Assembly: GCA_030549495.1 (NCBI GenBank)
Contig: JAUIRK010000270.1
Coordinates: forward strand, 44,588 to 108,587
Length of the DNA: 64,000 bases
DNA from: Nectonema munidae
Lineage: Eukaryota; Nematomorpha; Nectonematoida; Nectonematidae
Direction: 5' to 3'
Shown: positions 25,401 to 31,452 of the stretch, piece after piece
How positions within the stretch are numbered: the stretch's first letter is position 1
Layout: each line of letters starts with the position of its first letter
Notes under the pieces: model-generated
What the model was told of the DNA's origin: nothing
What the model saw: only the letters and a program-made list of their open reading frames with translations
Databases searched by the model: none
Position numbers and translations under genes: made by a program

Positions 25401-28114
25401 TTGTCTTTGATATGAATTCGTTTTTGACATGGAATATTTTCCTTTTCTTAAACATTCTTGGGAGATTCTATTTCTTTTTTTTAAATCCATTTGCTTGTGT
25501 TTTCTTAGGAATCTGTATTGCTAGCTGCCCCTTTTGTGTGACCAATAAAAAATGTGTGCATTATTTAAAGAGATTTATCTGTTGAAGATATATTTGTGTA
25601 TTTGTATCCTTTATTTTGTAAAGTTGCAAGGAAAATAGAAAAAAAATTTTAAAAATTTGAAATATAAATAGAAGAAAAAGACAAGTATTTTGCTTGAGGT
25701 GAAATTTTCGGTACACTCTTTGCGCCTCTTTCCTGCAGAAAGTTAGGATCTCTTAGGAAGGTGTGCCCAGAAATATAATTTATATTGAGGAAAGGAATTT
25801 CGAGTTTCTGAAATATATTCTAGTTTTACAGTTCTTTCGATAACCGACTATCATCATCATTCATAATAAAAGGTATTTGAATCTTTTTAAATTACGTGCT
25901 TCCTTGTAATGAGATTTTTCATTTTAGTTTGTTGCTCCTCGAGGGTGTGCATATGTTTGTATGGCTAGTCGTGAAAGTGCCGATGTAGCATTTGAAAGAC
26001 TTCAAAACAAGACCAAATTGTATGGAAAAGTTCTACAAGTTTAAGGCACCTTTCTTTTCCCTTATTCTTGTTAAAAAAAATTTTGATAGTTGAACTGGTC
26101 CCTACCTGTTGGTCTAAAGGATGTTGAGCGGTATAAAAAGTTTTGGGATTGCTTTTCTGGTACATATGCGATTCCTTGGAATGAAGTTGATATAAATATG
26201 ATTGATGAATACTCTTCAGGTGCGTCGATTGACTGGAAAACGGTTCCTTCTTTCATGATCGAAAGTTCGATGCATCCAAACTTACAAGGTAAGCCTTCTT
26301 CTTTTTCTAAGCTTTTTTTATATCCCTCATTTCTTCATTTTTCAGACAGTGTTGTTTCTTTAGAAAAAAGTAAAGATTTGCTTATGGATGTCTCAAACAA
26401 AAGTTTTGTTTCAAGTAAGACTTGTTCTCTTATGGTAGTTGTTACCTAGCAACCAGTGCCCTCTTCCTTCGTCAGATGTAGCATTGATGTCGATGAGTTA
26501 AAGTTGCACCCTTCATTTAAACCCCTCTAAAGAGTTTTTCACTTTTTTGTACTTTCAGACAAGAATACAAAAAAATCAATAACCTGCATTTTCCAGTCCA
26601 TTCATAAAGTGTTCCTAATGATTTTTAAACAAATATTAATAACTTTTGGCGATAAAACCATTTTTTAAGCTGAATAATGATGATTTTTAAGGCCGTCTAA
26701 AAGTGATGGGCGAAATTAGAACTAAAAGTGTATTTATAAAGTCTAAGGAAGCTTTCATCAAACTTTCCATATTAGAAGATGCGTAATGTCAGTCCACTGC
26801 CCTAACCAGAGGGCGAGTAAGAGCCAAAAATTATAAGTCGTAATTATAAGTTGCAATACAACTGTTATATGGTCGCTACACGTTGCCATCTTATTTTCCG
26901 TACGCATACACACGTTACTAAAACTTTTAAAGGGCAGTAAAATTATAACGCGCCTCTTAGAGCAATTAATAGGTGCAATCAAGCATGGAAATTTTATTAG
27001 CATAAGATGATAAACGTTTGTCACGTTTCAAATACTTTTCTATATGGTTTTCAAAGGCACTTGAGGTCTTTTTTCTTACGAAAAAGACGTCATCGTGTCT
27101 ATTTTATATATCCTTGATTTTGTCGTATTTTAGCTCCTGTAGAGAAGCTAACCAACACAATAAGTTTGATTTCTCCTAGTAACGCAGCACCGCCAACTTT
27201 TAAGAGTCTGGAAGCTCAAATTCCATTTCAAAGATTCCCATCGAATTCCTTTTTTCCAATAACCAATAATCAAGGTATCAACTCACTTTCACCTTCTATT
27301 CTTGCTATATTGTTTGAATCGGTGTTAGAACCCAGAATCTCAACTCAACTTCATCAAAATTCTTCAGCATGCCCCTCTTTCACACAATTCTTCCCACAAA
27401 ATAATTCTCGTTTAATGAATGCACAATTGAACCAGATTCCTTCACCACACATTCAAACCACACGTGTCATACCTCCTCTAATGAATCCCCAATTCAATGG
27501 TAGTACTGTATCTTGTTGCTTTGAGAAAATCATAAATTTATTTTGCAGAAATTCCACGCATATTCCCAAGAAACAATTCCACTACATTTCACACTCGCCA
27601 ACCATTTGTAGTGACTTCTTCGCATTTGGAAACAATGAAGTATCCTGCATCTATCACGAGCCCTAATCTTGAATGTTTGAAGGAAGCACTGCATCCCATG
27701 CCATCACATTACTCCGTAAAAGACCCGAAAGCAGGAGAACTTTTTGTGAGAATAAATACTTACATTGATCGAGAAAAGACAATCCCAGAGAATGCTTTTC
27801 CTCCTCAAAAAAATGAAAGTGTATTAGGAACAAGCTCCTCGCCTGACAGAATCTCCATTTGGGAAAAGAAAAAAATGAGTGATGCTATGAATGAGTTTGA
27901 GTTATTGCAAAAAGATGCTCACAAGTCTAAATGTGGCATTTCAGAATATGATGACGATAAGGGGGATGTCGCATCAGCAGAAGGTGATAAAAGTGAAGAG
28001 CTGCCAGCTGACAAGAAAGATCCTTCTTCACCTTGCTTAACTTCTGCCAATGACATCACTCCTCAAAATAAAGATGATGATGATATAAGTGAAAGCGAAG
28101 CAAACAAAACATAG
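453..28114 (+). CDS. SCAF4/8: SCAF4/SCAF8-like CTD-associated RNA-binding protein (5' partial, 12 exons)
   Basis: Spliced gene, join of 453-578, 652-758, 812-947, 7571-7706, 10007-10149, 10208-10329, 16263-16459, 21169-21269, 25928-26038, 26090-26288, 27134-27499 and 27549-28114. All introns are GT..AG, all phases match, and the joined length is 2310 nt, exactly 770 codons with the stop. In order it encodes a KLLEFDYEDD segment, a Gln-rich helix, proline-rich linkers, an acidic Ser/Glu patch, an RS-rich block, an RRM, the conserved Trp-rich block that follows the RRM in SCAF proteins, and a low-complexity tail with acidic end. This order matches SCAF8/SCAF4. The N-terminal CID that binds the RNA polymerase II CTD would lie upstream of the window. 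Family role: nuclear anti-terminator that suppresses early polyadenylation. Function here is inferred from homology. Sequence is divergent, and exons 3-4 could be separated by an exon I missed. Confidence 0.85.
652..758 (+). CDS. SCAF4/8: SCAF4/8-like exon b (KLLEFDYEDD motif)
   Basis: Starts KLLEFDYEDD, close to the short KKLxDxDY/F acidic motif that follows the CID in SCAF/RPRD proteins. Donor is GTACCA at 759 and the 53-bp intron ends at 811. The split codon GA|A gives Glu and leads straight into the Gln-rich exon. The in-frame stop just beyond the donor supports splicing here. Confidence 0.7.
812..947 (+). CDS. SCAF4/8: SCAF4/8-like exon c (Gln-rich helix)
   Basis: Encodes a helix rich in Leu, Gln and Met, including NPQLVQQLQQMQQVQ and later IRQQILNKQK, resembling the Gln-rich AEQLQQQ..LRQQLLEQ region of SCAF8. 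Acceptor AG at 810-811. The donor is assigned to GTGGAA at 948 because it leaves phase 0, as the next exon needs. This is a weak donor, so the exact end is the least certain in the model. Confidence 0.65.
1480..1806 (+). repeat. Palindromic SINE-like repeat with tRNA-like centre
   Basis: A tRNA-like head (about 1569-1630) has a box B-like GTTTCAAATCC. On its right (1638-1806) is a body also present at about 85-255 near the window start, sharing GGAAATTATTTCTAA, ACGCTTTGTGCAGT and ACACACTCTGTTT. On its left (1480-1560) part of the same body occurs inverted. This makes a head-to-head arrangement. It sits in a SCAF intron. Confidence 0.55.
1901..4279 (-). mobile_element. piggyBac copy 1, degenerate, TTAA-flanked
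   Basis: Flanked by TTAA at 1897-1900 and 4280-4283. The ends are inverted: CCCTCATCCCTACA on the left and the reverse complement of TGTAGGAATGCGGG on the right. A transposase runs on the - strand in three frames: 3449-3910 (acidic N-terminus), 2696-3370 (catalytic middle) and 2123-2686 (C-terminus with a cysteine/histidine cluster). The frame changes near 3400 and near 2690. The first catalytic motif TVDEQL is present, but the second reads TYRYFTS where the family has TDNYFTS, so its Asp is lost. Inactive. Confidence 0.93.
2123..3910 (-). pseudogene. piggyBac transposase pseudogene (copy 1)
   Basis: Order of parts on the - strand: Asp/Glu-rich N-terminus, the DDE_Tnp_1_7 core with LTVDEQLYGYRGHCPGK and KPRKYGLKIFW, then LDYNKGKCRVDLMDSLIEEF holding the third catalytic Asp region. 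At the end is a C-terminal CxxC/H cluster of the piggyBac cysteine-rich domain. Two frame breaks divide it into three pieces. It is antisense to the SCAF gene. Confidence 0.93.
4708..4920 (+). repeat. tRNA-derived SINE
   Basis: The head at 4708-4782 starts GGGGGCGTGAGTAAGGTTGG, has a box A-like segment and a box B-like GAGTTCAATCC. It matches the head at 21684-21757 (shared GTGAGTAAGGTT and GTTAGATACTG). The rest is an unrelated-looking body with no coding potential. It does not look like a functional tRNA gene because the arms do not pair cleanly. Confidence 0.6.
5120..7371 (-). mobile_element. piggyBac copy 2, degenerate sister of copy 1
   Basis: Flanked by TTAA at 5116-5119 and 7372-7375, with inverted ends CCATCATCCCTAGACTG and the complement of CGTAGGGATGAAG. 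Same family and orientation as copy 1 and only 0.83 kb away. Remains of the transposase are at 6570-6980 (N-terminus), 6515-6650 (shifted frame), 6110-6295 (TVDEQLYGYRGYCPGR) and 5443-5964 (C-terminal half). The region of the second catalytic Asp (about 6010-6110) is deleted, and several frameshifts are present. Confidence 0.92.
5372..6980 (-). pseudogene. piggyBac transposase pseudogene (copy 2)
   Basis: More decayed than copy 1. The core is shortened between LTVDEQLYGYRG and the LDYNKGKCGVDLMDSLIEEF segment, and the C-terminal cysteine cluster falls out of frame. Comparison with copy 1 shows each preserves pieces the other has lost, so they were once near-identical. Antisense to the host gene. 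Confidence 0.9.
7571..7706 (+). CDS. SCAF4/8: SCAF4/8-like exon d (proline-rich)
   Basis: Begins after TTTTTAG at 7570 and reads APVQQSFSQHPPLLQTPSS, then a PDIPPPPNF stretch. Donor GTAACT follows at 7707. It starts in phase 0 and ends with one base of a split codon, T|CT (Ser), completed by the exon at 10007. Proline-rich linkers of this kind are typical of SCAF proteins. The opposite-strand frame here (7398-7661) is a shadow. Confidence 0.7.
8083..9387 (-). mobile_element. hAT element, Charlie/ZBED5-like, degenerate
   Basis: Ends are inverted and of the classic type: CAGGGTTTGCCAACC on the left, and the complement of CAGGGGTTCCCAACC on the right. The - strand retains transposase C-terminal pieces: GEQELIDLQ and FWLNVSPSYP near 8540-8630, then in another frame KSKTRNRF and LAKLVEEKQLQPSH ending at a stop at 8342-8344, as expected for the hAT dimerisation domain. 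The N-terminal and catalytic parts are gone. No exact 8-bp target duplication is visible. Inside a SCAF intron, antisense. Confidence 0.82.
8342..8942 (-). pseudogene. hAT transposase C-terminal remnant
   Basis: Three short frames together cover only the hATC region. The order EELIDLQ, FW..v...YP, tKtRNR, LvxxKQxQxSH is the usual end of ZBED5/SCAND3-like hAT transposases. A related, fuller copy is at 62413-64000. Confidence 0.75.
9388..10006 (+). other. AT-rich intron remainder
   Basis: Nothing recognisable apart from the acceptor of the next SCAF exon at 10005-10006. No open frame of note on either strand. Confidence 0.6.
10007..10149 (+). CDS. SCAF4/8: SCAF4/8-like exon e (proline-rich)
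   Basis: Follows acceptor TATTAG at 10001-10006 and ends at a strong GTAAGT donor at 10150. Encodes an Asn-rich part and then a PIQAAPIPVPAMVRPPLPP linker. Phase 1 in and phase 0 out, consistent with both neighbours. The next intron is only 58 bp. Confidence 0.8.
10208..10329 (+). CDS. SCAF4/8: SCAF4/8-like exon f (acidic Ser/Glu patch)
   Basis: Acceptor TTTTAAG ends at 10207. Encodes a charged segment with SGSECSEAELYKGRN, ending HKSKR. The donor is GTTTGT at 10330, with codon AG|A (Arg) split to the RS exon 5.9 kb downstream. SCAF8 has a similar acidic Ser/Glu patch (GEDSEHSEE) upstream of its RS block. Confidence 0.8.
10507..13057 (-). mobile_element. hAT element B with perfect 8-bp target duplication
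   Basis: ATTATGAC stands at 10499-10506 and again at 13058-13065. The element starts TAGGGCGAATAAAAATTGACC and ends in TTGACTTTATTCCCCCTA, so the terminal TAGGG/CCCTA is inverted. Both ends carry subterminal repeats of the TTGAC(TTTAT)TTGAC type. The - strand holds a decayed transposase from MPKTA at 12826 to about 11904. Same family as the elements at 39507-44117 and 48070-50871. The left third (10560-11900) shows no clear coding. Confidence 0.9.
11904..12826 (-). pseudogene. hAT transposase pseudogene (element B)
   Basis: Starts MPKTASRKF like the open transposase at 48208-49590 (MPKTAKSS). Pieces with VTCFAHLLHNCAMKIRFYF, LTVKNKKRKFAFESIG and TRWASWLNAASYYCDHL align in order with that protein. 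Several frameshifts and stops are present. The Asp-bearing segment survives as FMIDESEIQEKTF. The C-terminal third is missing. Confidence 0.85.
13437..13597 (-). repeat. tRNA-derived SINE with (AC)n tail
   Basis: On the - strand the head reads GGGGCTCTAGTGGCATCGTG, then a box A-like GGTTAGAGG and a box B-like GATTTCATCCC. It ends in a run of about 15 GT dinucleotides (13440-13469 on the + strand). Lies in the SCAF intron between exons f and g. Confidence 0.55.
13440..13469 (+). repeat. (CA)n microsatellite
   Basis: Uninterrupted CA dinucleotide run, probably the tail of the neighbouring SINE. Confidence 0.95.
14040..14205 (+). repeat. Homopolymer-rich low-complexity tract
   Basis: Alternating runs of T and A (up to about 14 bases), then TTTTA repeats. 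Assembly or sequencing errors are likely here. The flanking 13600-14520 has no recognisable gene. Confidence 0.85.
14520..15610 (-). pseudogene. Uncharacterised repetitive coding family (FVDSSNRSLKxVxLHNG type), broken
   Basis: On the - strand the frames give, in order, VQVGDQDKSWAPHTVWRSC, then FEEIEFPYDPCNWRLFVDSS with SLKAVVLHNGSKYPSIPIAHS, LRLIKQFVKALDPESAAFK, MDCRMSLKLH and HGERFHQDVMEFWKRYQG. I recall the same order in large families of uncharacterised proteins in arthropods and cnidarians (WRLFIDSSKRSLKxVLLHNG ... EEQGERFHQDI), which behave as repeats. At least four frame changes. Base composition is much richer in G+C than the surrounding intron. Family function unknown. Confidence 0.7.
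16263..16459 (+). CDS. SCAF4/8: SCAF4/8-like exon g (RS-rich block)
   Basis: Acceptor TTTTAG ends at 16262 and the donor is GTGAGG at 16460. Encodes about 65 residues dominated by Arg, Ser, Lys and His with several SR and RS pairs, then LPKPETMI. In SCAF8 an RS/RK-rich block ends in GLPPIRSKT immediately before the RRM, so the order matches. Likely nuclear localisation and protein contacts. Confidence 0.9.
16600..17775 (-). mobile_element. Short hAT-like element with BED finger remnant
   Basis: Inverted ends share GGAACTA.AGCTTCTG (left about 16607-16626, right about 17748-17768), and both ends carry CTCGAGA motifs. On the - strand about 17350-16965 encodes a BED zinc-finger remnant, then a hAT N-terminal segment RSITDFTKKISLAEIESKLA. 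No catalytic domain, so it is a non-autonomous remnant. No clear target duplication. In SCAF intron between exons g and h. Confidence 0.6.
16965..17350 (-). pseudogene. BED-type zinc finger / hAT N-terminal remnant
   Basis: Frame 16965-17186 is open over 73 codons. Upstream frames retain NAIIQCKNSSTTGLIRH and FTAKHKG, the second half of a BED finger (..C..s.ttgLirHl..kH). Frameshifted at least once. Confidence 0.6.
17826..20698 (-). mobile_element. Old retroelement fossil (gag-like region, RT, RNase H), family uncertain
   Basis: A retroelement on the - strand, with a gag-like or nucleocapsid region of unknown family at the right, then a reverse transcriptase with the Y-x-D-D catalytic motif, then an RNase H-like region to the left. 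The RT-RNase H order and its sequence style suggest a DIRS-like or Ty3-like element, but I cannot see an integrase, tyrosine recombinase or terminal repeats, so family and ends are uncertain. It is broken, with roughly three to five interruptions, and looks moderately old. It is richer in G+C than the intron around it. Lies antisense inside the SCAF gene. Confidence 0.8.
20699..21168 (+). other. AT-rich intron remainder before the RRM exon
   Basis: No coding or repeat structure recognised. Ends in the acceptor of the RRM exon. Confidence 0.6.
21169..21269 (+). CDS. SCAF4/8: SCAF4/8-like exon h (RRM first half)
   Basis: Acceptor GCATTTAG ends at 21168 and the donor is a perfect GTAAGT at 21270. 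Encodes the RRM start: RNP2-like TIWIGKL, then a helix and AFGEVESVL, equivalent to TLWVGQV...FGQIESI of SCAF8. The RRM is interrupted after its second strand by a 4.66-kb intron. Confidence 0.93.
21684..21800 (+). repeat. tRNA-derived SINE head
   Basis: GGGGAGTGAGTAAGGTTAG with a box B-like GGTTCGATCCC at about 21736-21746. Same head family as 4708-4782. It abuts the left side of the 143-bp repeat array. Confidence 0.6.
21866..24007 (+). repeat. Tandem array of a 143-bp repeat, about 15 units
   Basis: Unit of about 143 bp (some 147 bp, from a duplicated AACT), containing AAGCTGTGATGATGAGTC, TTTTTCGACTGTATGATG and CTCATCTGATTGG. Units recur at near-constant spacing with only occasional single-base changes (for example GCATTG or GCATAG), so the array is recently expanded or homogenised. 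The first unit is more divergent. It lies in the intron that splits the SCAF RRM. Flanking 21835-21880 and 24020-24060 are imperfect inverted repeats of each other. Confidence 0.97.
24008..24170 (+). repeat. Inverted flank of the 143-bp array
   Basis: Contains ATCATCACACCATATAAAA twice and CCAATCAGAT, which are reverse-complement matches to parts of the array unit and of its left flank. Together with 21835-21880 this suggests the array sits inside one palindromic element. Confidence 0.55.
24410..24554 (-). repeat. tRNA-derived SINE, minus orientation
   Basis: Read on the - strand it starts GGGTGGCATACTAGGTTGG and has a box B-like GGGTTCGATTCC, followed by a body with CTTCTCAATGAAAA. The same GCCTTCTCxATGAAAA follows the head at 21684, so both share a body. 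Confidence 0.6.
24555..25927 (+). other. AT-rich intron remainder
   Basis: Nothing recognised. The open frame 25289-25585 is Phe/Leu-rich and has no family resemblance. Confidence 0.6.
25928..26038 (+). CDS. SCAF4/8: SCAF4/8-like exon i (RRM second half, RNP1)
   Basis: Acceptor ATTTTAG ends at 25927. Encodes VAPRGCAYVCMASRESADVA and on to LYGKVLQ, equivalent to the PPRGCAYVCMVHRQDAYRA stretch of SCAF8, so RNP1 is present. The donor is GTTTAAGG at 26039, weak but fixed by the phase and by the family alignment to the next exon. That intron is 51 bp. Confidence 0.93.
26090..26288 (+). CDS. SCAF4/8: SCAF4/8-like exon j (post-RRM conserved block)
   Basis: Starts LNWSLPVGLKDVERYKKFWD and continues with YAIPWNEVDINMIDEYSSGA. 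This aligns with the AWALNKG...YKQFWD..YIPWEKVKVDDLEGFAEGG block that follows the RRM in SCAF4/SCAF8. It is the most specific family signature in the gene. Donor GTAAGC at 26289. Confidence 0.93.
26633..26725 (+). repeat. Dispersed repeat, also at 28745-28840
   Basis: Shares TAATAACTTTTGGCGATAAA, TTTTTTAAGCTGAATAAT and GCGAAATTAGAACTAAA with 28745-28840 in the same orientation. One copy is in the intron between exons j and k, the other just past the SCAF gene. No coding potential; origin unknown. Confidence 0.8.
27134..27499 (+). CDS. SCAF4/8: SCAF4/8-like exon k (Pro/Asn-rich)
   Basis: Acceptor TATTTTAG ends at 27133. The split codon G|CT gives Ala. Encodes low-complexity Pro, Asn, Ser and Gln-rich sequence. 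A possible extra in-frame intron of 54 bp lies at 27275-27328 (GTATCA...GTTAG); removing it keeps the frame, so its use is undecided. Donor GTAGTA at 27500. Confidence 0.75.
27549..28114 (+). CDS. SCAF4/8: SCAF4/8-like terminal exon (acidic C-terminus)
   Basis: Joined across a 49-bp intron (27500-27548, ending TTTTGCAG) with codon G|AA (Glu). Encodes EIPRIFPRNN and then a charged tail with a GDVASAEGDKSEEL stretch and a final run of Asp/Glu ending EANKT. Stop at 28112-28114. Human SCAF8 also ends in a Glu-rich tail. A candidate AATAAA lies at 28454-28459. Confidence 0.8.
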
Positions 28115-28453
28115 TTATTTGCTTCTCTTATAATTTGATGTAAATAGGCCTGTTTCAGAGGATTCTTCATGCTCTTTTTATTGGAGCATTTAAATTGCTG
28201 AAAAGTTTTTTAGTTACCCTAATTCTACCAAGTGTATATATTGATATTTCTACTCTAATAACAATATACCATTAGACTTCTGCATATATTACACTTTTTA
28301 AATATGTATATTAATCTATAAATGTTATTTTAATATTTATACAAGATAAATCATTCATTTTCCCCAAACTTTGCATTTTTAATGATTCTGATTGCATCCT
28401 TTTTATGACATTATTGCTTTTGTTTTATATTATTGCTCAGAGTAAACTAATAG

Positions 28454-28459
28454 AATAAA
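28454..28459 (+). terminator. Candidate polyadenylation signal for the SCAF4/8-like gene
   Basis: AATAAA about 340 bases after the stop codon, in AT-rich sequence with no other coding potential. Placement is reasonable for a 3' UTR, but such hexamers are common in this base composition. Confidence 0.35.
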
Positions 28460-28744
28460 CAATCAACTAAAATAAGTAATATAAAAAAATACTTTTATAT
28501 AATCTCCCCCAAACCTCTTTAAGGTTGAACAAATGGGAAACAAAAAAATGCTTTGAAAATGATGATATTAGACAACATTTTTGATTAAAAATACTATTGT
28601 GTTTTAAAGAATTGAAACTGTCAAATGGGGTCAAATCAATTAGACTTTCAGGTTATACAGTTTTCTCTTAAAGTTTCAAAAAATAAAAAAAACTAAAAAA
28701 TGCCTATTAAAATACAAGCTTAAAAGGTAACTTTAATATCCTTG

Positions 28745-28840
28745 AATATATTTTAATAACTTTTGGCGATAAAACCATTTTTTAAGCTGAATAATAAAGA
28801 CAAGGCTGTCTAAAAGTGATAGGCGAAATTAGAACTAAAT
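28745..28840 (+). repeat. Dispersed repeat, also at 26633-26725
   Basis: Second copy of the repeat described at 26633. The 28115-28744 stretch before it is 3' UTR and intergenic AT-rich sequence with nothing else visible. Confidence 0.8.
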
Positions 28841-28971
28841 AATTATTAAGGTTAGAGAAGGTTAATTATTATAAATAATATTATTAAAGTTAGAGAAACA
28901 AAAATTTTCAAAACATTTCTCAAAACTATTCAGAAATCAGTTTTGTTTTATTTATATTTCATTCTAAATTT

Positions 28972-29068
28972 TAATAAGATTTTTTCTACGCAGAGGTTAT
29001 GATAAATAAAACACGGATACGGTAAATTTTTAGCCTCTGTGTAGACAAAAAATCGTATTAAAATTCCC
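28972..29068. repeat. Short hairpin, arms about 30 bp
   Basis: TTTTAATAAGATTTTTTCTA and CGCAGAGG on the left are mirrored, with few mismatches, by CCTCTGTGTAGAC and AAAATCGTATTAAAA on the right, around a loop of about 40 bases. It could be a tiny MITE or a structured non-coding RNA; no flanking duplication seen. Confidence 0.65.
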
Positions 29069-29387
29069 TTCGAAGATTTCATTATTCTATTTCAATATGT
29101 TCAGTGTTTACAGTATATCACCACCACTTCAAAAAAAACTTAGACTTGATAGATGTAACAATTAAGTGTTAATTGCACATATTAAAATTAATATGTATAT
29201 TAGGGTGTTCCAAAAAATTGAAGTTTTTAATTTTAATTAAGGCACATGTTAAATCGATTCTCTGATCAATAATTAGAAAGTATGCTTAATATTGTTAGTT
29301 TTAATAGCTGTTTTCCCACCCCTCAAGAACGTGAAAATGAAAAAATTTTGATCAAAAAATTAATTATTTTATTAAAATATATAAAAG

Positions 29388-30262
29388 TTAAAAAAAATAA
29401 GAAAAATTCAAATCCAAAATGCGAACATAAAAATTACAAAAAATTGTTTTTTTTGGAGAAGTAATTGCTTTTCTATTATACTCTATCGTTTGAAAAAGAG
29501 CTTGTTTATCTTCTTCTTTTTTAGTGATAGAAAAATTAAAAGTTGTAACTAAAGAAATTACTCGTTCACACAAGTCATTCACAACCTTGATATGGGGTAT
29601 AACTTGATTAACGTCAATAAGATCTTGTACTGATAAAAATGTTGAAGAAATATTAAATGAAAGAAAAAAGGATATGGATTGCTTGTTTATAAGATCTTCA
29701 ATTTGAACATTTCTGAACAAAGTCTTATTTGCTTCAAATCGTCTCAGATTTACCTCTAAAGGTATCTTGTTTAAAAGATTCCTTAACATCAAATTTTTTC
29801 GTTCAACGTCAATAAGTGAAGAAAAAAAAGCTAAAGGTGAAAGATTTTCGCTAAGATACCATAAATGTCTTTTGAACTTTTCTAAAGCTACTATTAGCTA
29901 CTTTATAATCAATCTTCTGATAATCTTCAAGTGTACAAAGAAGATTGAGACCATTGATCGGAGCATTCACAGCATCTGGTGAGTTAAACCATGCTTTTAC
30001 GTAAATTGAAACAATAAACACACATATTCTTCTTAAACTTTTTTTTTCAAATTGAGTTAATTCAAAAAATTCTCAAAATAAAAAAAATTTTAACATCTTT
30101 GACATCCAACGAGCTCTATTGTAAGCTCCAGGGTGTTTGATTTTAAATTTCGCTTCTCCTAGAAATGCAAGACTTAGCTCTAGTAACTCTAGATAATCAT
30201 CGCGAGCTGGGTTTTTTTTGAAATTCTATTTTTAAAAAATCTATGACTGGTTTTTTTCTGCG
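29388..30262 (-). pseudogene. Uncharacterised repetitive coding family (DDYLELLELSLAFLGE type), broken
   Basis: The - strand shows NPARDDYLELLELSLAFLGE, GAYNRARWMSKMLKF, ICVFIVSIYVKAWFNSP, then in another frame the open piece 29388-29792 with VVNDLCERVISLVTTFN. I recall this order (RxDYLELxELxLxFLGG ... PGAxHRARWMAK ... IYVKAWFxAP ... VVNDxAERGVxLIxxFN) from an abundant, uncharacterised protein family in arthropods and cnidarians. Frameshifts and stops are present, and the 5' part is cut off by the MITE at 30288. Function of the family is unknown; its repetitiveness suggests a transposon product. Confidence 0.65.
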
Positions 30263-30287
30263 ATATCCATAGATTAACCCATTTACG

Positions 30288-30396
30288 ACCAATGTTCCTT
30301 TTGGAACATAAGTAATTTCATCTTCGTCTGCTTTTTTCAATGACTTTAAATATAAATCGTCTGCGTTTTTTTAGATATCGTCTGCTTTGATTGGTC
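30288..30396 (+). mobile_element. TTAA-type MITE copy, right end disrupted
   Basis: Preceded by TTAA at 30284-30287 and starting CCCATTTACGACCAATG. Internally it is nearly the reverse complement of 31453-31582 (shared ATCTTCGTCTGC, TAAATCGTCTGCG, GATATCGTCTGC). Its right terminal repeat is cut at an internal TTAA (30397-30400), where a different sequence, CCCTATTAGTG, begins. Confidence 0.85.
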
Positions 30397-30522
30397 TTAA
30401 CCCTATTAGTGCTGGGCAAAATTTGTCCGTTCAAGTGCTGGGGGGCGTAAAGTGCCCCCTCCCCCTATTTTTATCGGATATTAATAAGTTTTTATAAATA
30501 TTTTTAATGTTACATATATATT

Positions 30523-31440
30523 TCAACTATGCTGAATTCAGTGGTGATGTTCATTTTTTATCAAAATCAATCAAACCTGTCAAAAAATTGATCTAAATGT
30601 GACAGCTCATCTCAAAAAGGAACTTTTTATTTAAATAATTATATATAGTTTTTTACACATGTATACCCATTTTCAAATATGCTGAATTCAGTGGTGATAT
30701 TCATTTTTTATGAAAATCAATCAAACCTGTCAAAAAAGTGAACTAAATGTGACAGCTCATCTCAAAAACGAACTTTTTATTTAAATAATTATATAAAGTT
30801 TTTTACACATGTATACCCATTTTCAAATATTCTGAATTCAGTGGTGATATTCATTTTTTATGAAAATCAATTAAACCTGTCAAAAAATTGATCTAAATGT
30901 GACAGCTCATCTCAAAAAGGAACTTTTTATCTAAATAAGTATATAAAGTTTTTTACACATGTATACCCATTTTCAAATATGCTGAATTCAGTGGTGATAT
31001 TCATTTTTATGAAAATCAATCAAACCTGTCAAAAAATTGATCTAAATGTGACAGCTCATCTCAAAAAGGAACTTTTTATCTAAATAAGTATATAAAGTTT
31101 TTTACACATATATACCCATTTTTAAGCATGCGTAATTCAGTGGTGATCTTTATTTTTTTATAAAAATCAATCAAAACTGTCAAAAAATTGATTTATCCCA
31201 AAAAGAAAGGATCAGGCACGGTTTTTTGAATTAGAGAATTACGAAGTATAGGGAGGTGATGAAGTTTACCGTGTATGACATTTTACACACATATACCCAT
31301 TTTCAAGTTGGCTGTGTTTATTGGTTATATTCCTTTTTTTTTATAAAAATTAGTCAAACCTGACAAAATAATTTAAATATGACAGCCCATGTCAAAATTA
31401 AAATTTTTATTCTTTTAAAGTTTTTTATACATTTCAAGTA
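30523..31440 (+). repeat. Tandem repeat, 151-bp unit, about 6 copies
   Basis: Unit contains TGCTGAATTCAGTGGTGAT, CAATCAAACCTGTCAAAAA and AATGTGACAGCTCATCTCAA. The first four copies are close; the last two (from about 31125) are divergent and shortened. Confidence 0.93.
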
Positions 31441-31452
31441 TGCAGAATTTAA

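Noticed and set aside
25289-25585. 98-codon open frame in the RRM-splitting intron
   Set aside because: Phe/Leu-rich with no motif; consistent with chance in T-rich DNA.
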